Positions 57,305-64,000 of a stretch of 64,000 bases of DNA are shown here, one piece after another (position 1 is the first letter of the stretch; each line of letters begins with the position of its first letter). The stretch comes from Calocera cornea HHB12733 (taxonomy: Eukaryota > Basidiomycota > Dacrymycetes > Dacrymycetales > Dacrymycetaceae). The stretch covers positions 116,005 through 180,004 of the forward strand of contig KV423967.1 of NCBI GenBank assembly GCA_001632435.1. Direction: 5' to 3'. A program made the position numbers and the translations under genes. Below the pieces are notes generated by a model. It did not search any database, was not told the origin of the DNA, and was given only the letters and a program-made list of their open reading frames with translations.

Positions 57305-58627
57305 TCAGTTATTGACAAACGTCCAATTCCTCCACCCTCGCGGCACAGTCGGTGCTATGCGGGTCGAGTACTCGACCGCGGGACCGATATCTTGCAGCAC
57401 GGGGATGACGTCTGGGGTGACCCACTGGCAGCCGTCGAGCGTGATGATGCGGAGCGGATGGCCGCTCTCGATACGCGCGATAGCGAGGCGGACCGCTGCG
57501 GCAGGGGAGACGCCCTCGCAGCCGGAGAGGTCGATATGCGCCAGGTTGGGCTGACACGCCTCGCCGAGGCCGTCGAGGAAGGTGTCGGAAAGGTAGCCGG
57601 TTATGCGCAGGTGCTCGAGCGTCGGCACCCCTTCCAACTGGATGAGGATCGACAGGCCTTCCTCGATGGCCAGGTGGTCGTGTGTGCTGATGGTGAGGGA
57701 GCGGATAGGCGCCTCGAGGGGCCGCAGGTCACCGAAACAGGCCGCAGCGGATGGACTGGGGAAGTCATCCATGACGATGGTGCATAGCTCTGGGAGATAC
57801 AGTCGACTTGTGAGCAGATGCCAATCCATCTTGCCCTCTACGCGTAGATGTCGCAACGCAAGATAGTCGCACCGCGCACTGCCGAGATTGACGAGGTCGC
57901 GTTCGTTCGGATGGGTGATGGCCTTGTCGCCCGCTTGCCGGAGGGATAAGGCGGCCTCTTCCAGCGGCAACCCTCCGCATGTTTTGAGCAGGAATCGAAG
58001 GAGATGCGCGCCTTCGTGGCATTGCAGACGCACTACGCGCAGGTTGGGAAACGGCAGTGGCCGGTCGTCCTGAGGATAGGCATTGACGAGGTCGAGTATT
58101 TGGAGGCTCTCGAGGCCGGCAAGCAGTTCCCACCGCAGGTGCAAAGGCGTGCCAGAAATGACGACGCGGAGGTTCTGGAGGAGCGGCATGCGGCCGAGGA
58201 CGTCGTATCTGAGCCACTCGGGCAGTCGGCACTCCAGTGACCTCAGCCGCGCGAGCTGCACGCTGTCGAGCAGCGTACCGAATATGGGAAAGTATTTTGG
58301 GCAGGCGTTGGCGACCAGCCGCAGGTGCTCGAGCCGGCCGTGCGAGCGCGCGTGCCAGAGCGGCACCTTGACGCCGGCCGAGGCGTGCGAGTCCAGGGTC
58401 AACACGCGCCAGAGGGTAGACATGCTGAGGGCGATGGAGCGCCAGGGGCGACATACGCGCACGGCGCTCTCCGGCGCGGAAGGGTCGAGCGCCTGCCATG
58501 CCTCTAGGATCTCCCCGATCAGCTCGGTTGGGAGCGCGTAGATCGTTGCGGTGGGCGGCATGCTTGCACGCTCGTTTATGTGCACTAGGGCGGAGCTTTC
58601 TGGTAGAGAGAGGTCGACATATCCCAT
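57305..58627 (-). CDS. F-box/leucine-rich-repeat-like protein
   Basis: Single exon, 440 aa. The F-box-like start is IYALPTELIGEILEAWQALDP...RVCRPWRSIALSMSTLWRVL (about residues 29-77), followed by repeated leucine-rich strands such as LEHLRLVAN, LRSLECRLPEWLRYDVLGRMPLLQNLRVVI, LESLQILDLVN and FPNLRVVRLQ, ending AHIDLSGCEGV and LRIITLDGCQWV. Such proteins are substrate receptors of SCF ubiquitin ligases, but in mushrooms they form a very large, fast-evolving family mostly of unknown target. An alternative start is Met 23 (MPPTATIY). Confidence 0.85.
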   Translation of the reverse strand: MGYVDLSLPESSALVHINERASMPPTATIYALPTELIGEILEAWQALDPSAPESAVRVCRPWRSIALSMSTLWRVLTLDSHASAGVKVPLWHARSHGRLEHLRLVANACPKYFPIFGTLLDSVQLARLRSLECRLPEWLRYDVLGRMPLLQNLRVVISGTPLHLRWELLAGLESLQILDLVNAYPQDDRPLPFPNLRVVRLQCHEGAHLLRFLLKTCGGLPLEEAALSLRQAGDKAITHPNERDLVNLGSARCDYLALRHLRVEGKMDWHLLTSRLYLPELCTIVMDDFPSPSAAACFGDLRPLEAPIRSLTISTHDHLAIEEGLSILIQLEGVPTLEHLRITGYLSDTFLDGLGEACQPNLAHIDLSGCEGVSPAAAVRLAIARIESGHPLRIITLDGCQWVTPDVIPVLQDIGPAVEYSTRIAPTVPRGWRNWTFVNN

Positions 58628-60192
58628 GCTTCCAGGGTTATATGCTCTTTAGGGAGACGTGGTTGCCAGAAGGGCGGTGCGACGGCGGAGGTTCTACCGG
58701 CGCCAGTGTGGTGCTGTCCGTGGTGCGGTATACGCGTAGCCCTACGCGCAGCTGCCAGTGTGTTGCCGTACAGGTTTCAGATTTGACTCGTGAGAATCAT
58801 GGACAGTGTGTATGCGCCTTTCAAGGACAAAACAAGTACGTAGAGCGTGTCGACCGGCAGAAACGCACACTGTCTTGGCCGTTGCGCTGGCGTTACGAGT
58901 AGGGTTGCAGGCACGTTCAGTCCGATATGATAGCAGAGACCAGCTCGAGATAAAGAGGTGCCGACAGTCGACGGCTCGAGAGGGTGCCTGATTGATGACC
59001 ACAAACAGAGCTTTGGGCATGCACCTCGGAGAAGATGCGGAGGGGAGCCTTGCTCCGTTGCAGCGTTGATCCGTGGACGACTCTGCGGGGCCAAGCATGA
59101 GCGGCTGTGCACGTGGACTGTGCGGAAGCAGTGGGGGAGGGGTGCTGCGCCACCCGGCGGTAAATGCCGAGGGTGATGAAAGGGGGCGCGGGCGTGGAAC
59201 GGTGGCCGGGTGCAGTGCATCATCGCGTCGTAAGTGCCTTATCCCCTGCCTCACACCGCTCCACCAATCCAGCCAGCGTCTACTTGCACGGCTCTTCTCA
59301 TCTTGTGCTCTCTGTCAATCATTACTACCACTCCTCTCGTCAGTGGCATACACCCAAGCACTTGAATCTTATGGAATGGCAGAGTGGACAGCTCCCAGAC
59401 CCTGGTGGGTCTATGTCTGCTCCCGCACGAGACCCACAATAATTTCGATAATTCTGTCCAGCGTCCCAGTCAGTTTAAGCTCCGCTTCAACCGGCTATTA
59501 CCCAAAGTGCCGTGTTTTACCTAAGGCAGCCAATGATACCCATGAACCCTGAGCCTTCGACCGATTCGATTCGGGGCTTAGCAGTCTTACTGCCTTCTCC
59601 TCTGGTCCCCGCGTCTCTCAGCAGCACAATCCATTCCCGTTCGATTTGGGGTCAGGCTCTGAGGGTCCGCTCAACTGCCGGGCCTAGCATTACTGATGAA
59701 CAACAATATCAATTCATCATTTAGATGATCAATTCGTTCCCTAAATTCGAACGACACGATGCCATTTTACTTTCCTTATGTCATATTCCCCAGTGAACCT
59801 CCGACATTCCAACCCTTGTCCGTGCTGTTATCCCAAAGCGCTCCAAAGCGAAATTTCATTGTTGGATTGAGTACATCTAAAGCACAGATAACTTATTATT
59901 TGTTGTCAAGCGGTCAATTTTAAGTATCTCAATGAGAGAGGTCACCATCATGGCAGCGCATGTCGACAGATCATTGTTGATATAGAGGAAAGTCCCTGAG
60001 CAACGCGTAAACCGTCTGACCACTGGGCACTTCTTCTCAGCTCAGGGATAGGGTTGACCCAAACCAACAGGGCCAGGTGGGTTTGAGGTACTCGAACTGA
60101 CGAACTACGGTCCAGAACGCTGGTGATATGGATATCTTTGTAAAATGTCATCGTGCCGTTCGGTCAAAGGGGAATTTCATACACACAGTCGC
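58628..60192. other. 1.6 kb without supported genes
   Basis: Only short, overlapping ORFs without pattern. It contains the left member of a 24-base direct repeat pair at 59747-59770 (separate entry). The stretch 59700-59950 is AT-rich. Confidence 0.45.
59747..59770 (+). repeat. Left copy of 24-nt direct repeat flanking the integrase-like gene
   Basis: Begins TCGAACGACACGATG and ends CATTTTAC. It matches 62503-62526 at 23 of 24 positions, in the same orientation, 2.76 kb away. Confidence 0.7.
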
Positions 60193-62010
60193 TCAACCAA
60201 TCATCCGCGTGGTCAGGTCTTCAACCTCCCTCATCAAGTCCCCTCGATCCTCTTCGCCCTCTGACCACCCATCGTCCGTCGAGTCCCCACTCCAATCCTC
60301 CTCAACAACCCCCTCTCCATCCTGCCATACGTCACAGTATGCCCGTCGCTCTGGCTCAGTCCCTTCTAACAAGTCCATGTACTCGTTCTCAATCGACATC
60401 TCTCGTTCTACTTGGAGCGCCAACGACCGCTGTATCTCATCTCGCGTACCGGACCTCATAAAGGCGTCCAATAAGCGGAGATACGTCGCCCAGAAGGAAT
60501 CCATGTTCACCTCTGGCCGTCCGAGAACTTTGGAAGTCGCATCAGACTCCAGTTCCCGACACATCATTAAGTATACTCACCTTCGAAGTGCGCCTTGATC
60601 TCCATGTCAAAGTAAGGTGGAACCAGTTCAAAGACAGGGTGATCGGGCGGGGCATACAGAGTCTCCACGTAGCGGAAGTCTTCCTCTGAGACCAAAACCT
60701 ACGCCTCTCTCCAATGACTAATATTCAAGGGCAACTCAAAAGCAAACGTACCTTGAAGTTTCTTGCATTGCCAAAGCGCTCCGGGTGATACAGAATATGT
60801 TCAGGTCTTCCTCGAGGAAGAACTTTCGTCTTGTCGGCTCTCGGTAGGCTCCGGTTATACATTTGCATGTATTCGTCTAAGTTGGCCTTCAAGAACGGTA
60901 TCGCCAGCCAGCGGAAGATATAACTGTAAGTCGTGTGTCAGCCAACTGGTAGCGGAACGACCATTGCGGGACGTACTTTTGCAAACAATTGTGCTTGTCG
61001 TACCATCCATAGTTGGTCCCCACAGCGAAAAGATCCTCGAATGCTCTAGTGAACTCTCGGCGTAACTGCATCCACTTGATCTCGGGCTTGATGTTGGCGT
61101 GCCCGCGCATCCAACAATGCTGCAGCTTGCCCTCCAAGCTCGGGTCCAATCGCTGGCGCATCGTAGTTTGGGCATTCGCGATTCCGTTGTTCTCGCTCCC
61201 AGGATCACTTTGAGTGAGAAGGGGTATGCCTGCGTCAGGTCAGATTGATTCAAGGTCGTGGGGGCTTACTCTTACCTCCATGCTGTCTTGCGCTCTTCAA
61301 GTAATAACTCAGAATCAGTCGTGGATTCTTGTTAGTCCACCAAGGCTCTATCCAGAGGAGTGCCCCAGAGAACATCTCGACGCCAAGGTGGAGGTAAAGT
61401 CCATATTGTTGCCACTTATCGTGTTGATCCACCGCCACGCTATCGAAGACACCAGGCGACCATAGTTTCTTCCTCTTCAATTTCCTTCCCTTCCTCCGAC
61501 GAACCTCAGCTGCGTGGTACTTGTTTGTGTATTGTCGAATAAGATGTCTATATAATCATCAGCGAGGACAATCAAATCGATATCTCAAGACCACACACTC
61601 AGACACGAAGATTTGCTTCAGCGCAAGCCAGTCTCTAATCCGCTTTACCCCTGCGTTTGGGAACTTGCGGATGATCGGCTCGATATGGATTCGAATCGAC
61701 TCCAATGTGTGTCCTTGTTGCCGTACGCTTTTCAGCTCTAACTTCATTCGACGGCGGGATACAGTTCGTTTGCTGCGCATCACAGTCAGCCATAGGAGTA
61801 CGCGGGTCTGCAGGCTATGCGCACCTCAGTCCCCACCCCTTCTCTGCGGCGCCCACATCTAGCTTGATTGCCTCTGCAATCTCGCCATCCCCCAGCCCTT
61901 GAGCCCAATATTCTTGGATACGTGGAAGGAGCACTTCGTCCGGCACTTACAGCAACATATCAGTCACTTCGGATTGTCATCTTCATCATTCTTGATACTT
62001 GCCGGTCGGA
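60193..62010 (-). mobile_element. DDE-integrase/transposase-like gene (multi-exon)
   Basis: At least six exons on the minus strand. From the 5' side: VPDEVLLPRIQEYWAQGLGDGEIAEAIK (an HTH-like head), SKRTVSRRRMKLELKS, IEPIIRKFPNAGVKRIRDWL, then the catalytic core. The core has KLWSPGVFDSVAVDQHDKWQQYG (first Asp), GALLWIEPWWTNKNPRLILSYYL, GIPLLTQSDPGSENNGIANAQ (second Asp) and HANIKPEIKWMQLRREFTRAF (candidate Glu). This resembles the integrase-core proteins spread through agaricomycetes and some animals (retrovirus-like integrase fold without reverse transcriptase). The C-terminus is acidic (EGEEDRGDLMREVEDL). The 5' end near 62000 is unresolved. The intact reading suggests a recent or domesticated copy. 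Confidence 0.75.
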
Positions 62011-62997
62011 AGGTGCTGGTTCGCTCGGTAACCAGACATCCCTTCTAATGTCCCGTTCTCTTCTGTCTTCATATCTCTGCCCTGGTCGTTGGTGAAAGCA
62101 GTTTACTCGGCGAGCATGATACCCGTAGACGGGACTTGTAGACGGGACTTGTAGACGGGACTTGGTTGTTGTTGCCGTCGTCGGGCTCACGCGAATACAT
62201 AACACCGCTTTGATTATCGGATTGGTTCCGCTGATGAAGGCGGGGTTCCTTTGTACGGCAGGTTCTTCCTGTCCTGTCCTTTCCGCGTATCCACCAACGA
62301 GCAGCCTGCATTTGCGGCATCTGAGTCCGGCCACACCAATCTCCTGTTGCAACGCTTGATCATCACCACGTTGCCTTCCCTCCGGAGGTCCTGAATCGAA
62401 TCGGGTTACAGCCATGCCGCAAATGTCAACACGGGCGGTCTCCTTCTCGCGCCCCAACGATTCCACTTTCAGTCATCAAGATGAAACACTGGGAAACGAG
62501 CATCGAACGACACGATGACATTTTACATAGCATGTCTCGCACTTCCTTTCCTATGGACCCGTTGGCAGCTTCTGAGCGGAAGTGTTCTCCTTAGAACACT
62601 TTTGAAGATCACCGGGGGCTGAAGTCCCGCCTGTCCGTTCCAAGGTCTGATGAAGCTCTAGGCAACCAGTTCTCAACTATCGCTTTTTGGGGGCCAGGTC
62701 CTACCTCTCGGCATCGACCATCTGACTTCTACCTGACGACCTGATGCACAGCCCAGAAGGCTCCTTCCCCGGAATTTTCTATGTGCGCTCCATGGACCAG
62801 GCAGCCCCGATCGACCTTTATTCGCACCCCAAGCGACATGAGACCTGGCGAATATTTGCGCCCGACAAAAGCGCATGCCGGCACCTCATGGGGGTACATA
62901 AGATCTCCAGTTTCAGCAATGACTTGTCATCTGCATTCGCTCCATTTCCCTGCCAGAGTCCGTCTCCTTGCACTCTCTCCAACCCTCATCCGCTACA
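62011..62997. other. Region between integrase-like gene and the right-edge gene
   Basis: May include the 5' exon of the integrase-like gene. It holds three head-to-tail copies of a 13-base TGTAGACGGGACT unit near 62126-62163 and the right copy of the flanking 24-nt repeat. The last 250 bases are the leader of the gene at 62998. Confidence 0.45.
62503..62526 (+). repeat. Right copy of 24-nt direct repeat flanking the integrase-like gene
   Basis: Same sequence as 59747-59770 except one base (A for C at position 16). Neither flank is extended in common. Confidence 0.7.
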
Positions 62998-64000
62998 ATG
63001 GACAGCCTCGCGCCACGCTCCGAGGTGGTTATAGCCCCGGCGGCTATGACCTACGTTGCCACCAAGCCTGAGCAGTGCTCTCGAGGTCAGCTGTGCCTCA
63101 CGCGACCATTTCACGTCATCCCCGCCGGGGAAATATACCAGCGCATGCGAGACCTCGAGGGGCATAAATTGGTCATCGTCTGTGCTCCCTGTTGGACCGC
63201 CTACGATATGAAGAAAGGCACTCAGCGAGTCGAGGCTAGTGCCCTTCGCCCCTCGTACAGGGACATCCTATCTACCCCGAATCCTGATCCCTCCTTGATT
63301 CGGAGCATGAATCACCAGGCCAAGAAACAGGGTATGTCGCATTCGGCTTCGCTTGACTTTTGGCTCACAACGTGATGAAGTCGGTCGCTCCCAAGTTCAA
63401 GCTATTGGACAGCTTCCGTTACTGTCCGCAACCCCGCTGCATGCTACGCCGGGCATGAGATCATCCCACAGTACTGGGCGCAGCCGAGGGTACACCACCG
63501 AGCATCTCCATTATCAAGCGGAGTATGCCTATCGCTCCAGGCAAGCGTATGCCCCCGTTCATGCCGAGCTCATCAAGGTGAAATTCGGCGTACATTTCCT
63601 TGAAGAAGGCAAAACAGGTTCAAAGATCTTTATGGTAAGTTCGGCAGCGTATCAGTGTGCGACGGCGATTAACAAACATCATTGCCAGAATATCGAAGAC
63701 TGCCATGATTCAGTGCCGGCCAAGACAACCTCCCGATCTCTCAAATTGAGCCTGCTCTCCCTAGTGCAGCGACCACTCATGGACAGAACGGCTAGCTTTA
63801 TTTATCATGTTGACGACTTCCTGTTTCGCGGCCAGGACGGCACAAATTACGATCGATTCGGGGACGATCAGCCGCTCTTCTATCATCTGTGCTTCGGAGC
63901 CTCCAAAGGCAAACCCAAAGGGACTGCCGCCGTCTTTCAGGAGGGGAAGACCTTCAACGTCAAGCTGATATTGGCGCCACAGACGTACGACCGCGTGTTG
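62998..64000 (+). CDS. Unrecognised protein, partial at right edge
   Basis: Exons 62998-63331, 63381-63633 and from 63689 to the window end, with frame-consistent GTATGT/GTAAGT introns of 49 and 55 nt. About 214 codons are present before the edge. It opens MDSLAPRSEVVIAPAAMTYVATKPEQCSRGQLC, has a CxxC-like pair in VCAPCW, a Ser/Arg-rich basic middle (SHSTGRSRGYTTEHLHYQ), and a later part rich in aromatic and charged residues (ASFIYHVDDFLFRGQDG). No signal peptide or membrane helix. The proximity to a mobile-element gene raises the chance that it is a lineage-specific or element-borne gene. I do not recognise a family. Confidence 0.6.

Overview
The window is nuclear DNA of a filamentous basidiomycete, most likely an agaricomycete. 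Nearly every gene is split by many short introns (about 45-60 nt) with GT(A/G)NGT donors. The gene set is typical of these fungi: a Ras-GAP of the IRA/neurofibromin type, an agaricomycete seven-pass membrane protein, a P450, siderophore and sugar MFS carriers, plant-cell-wall glycoside hydrolases and a DDE-integrase-like gene. I rebuilt most gene models by hand from frame continuity and splice signals. For every gene where an amino-acid length is given below, the spliced length is a multiple of three and ends in the expected stop.

Left third (1-32 kb): a giant 29-exon Ras-GAP gene (511-10399); a choline-transporter-like (Pns1/CTL) membrane protein; a four-helix MARVEL-like membrane protein; an alpha-arrestin-like protein; an acidic/proline-rich hypothetical; an alpha/beta hydrolase; a HAD-family hydrolase; a very small gene matching the C-terminal signature of cytochrome bc1 subunit Qcr10; a seven-TM protein; a 2.2 kb gene-free stretch; a P450; and the alpha subunit of the signal-recognition-particle receptor. 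The last is head-to-head with a secreted, dibasic-rich hypothetical.

Middle (33-53 kb): a locus for the arabinan and galactan side chains of pectin. It holds an intracellular-type GH51 alpha-L-arabinofuranosidase, a sugar porter transcribed divergently from it, a secreted GH43 arabinanase-like enzyme convergent with the porter, and 10 kb further on a secreted GH53 endo-beta-1,4-galactanase. The implied flow is extracellular cleavage (GH43, GH53), uptake (MFS), then intracellular trimming (GH51). Between these lie a lysine-methyltransferase-like gene, the pyridoxal-phosphate synthase PDX1, a secreted lytic-transglycosylase (SLT) domain protein and a siderophore-type MFS transporter. The GH51-MFS intergenic region carries about ten copies of a short motif (AGGTTCAGGTAA and its complement).

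Right part (53-64 kb): an OsmC/Ohr peroxide-resistance protein, an amino-acid/GABA-type permease, an intron-containing tRNA-Met with a truncated 5' copy just upstream, an F-box/LRR protein, a multi-exon DDE-integrase-like gene lying between near-identical 24-nt direct repeats, and an unrecognised gene running off the right edge.

No CRISPR, rRNA or prokaryotic operon structure is present. All family assignments rest on motifs read by eye; no database search was possible.
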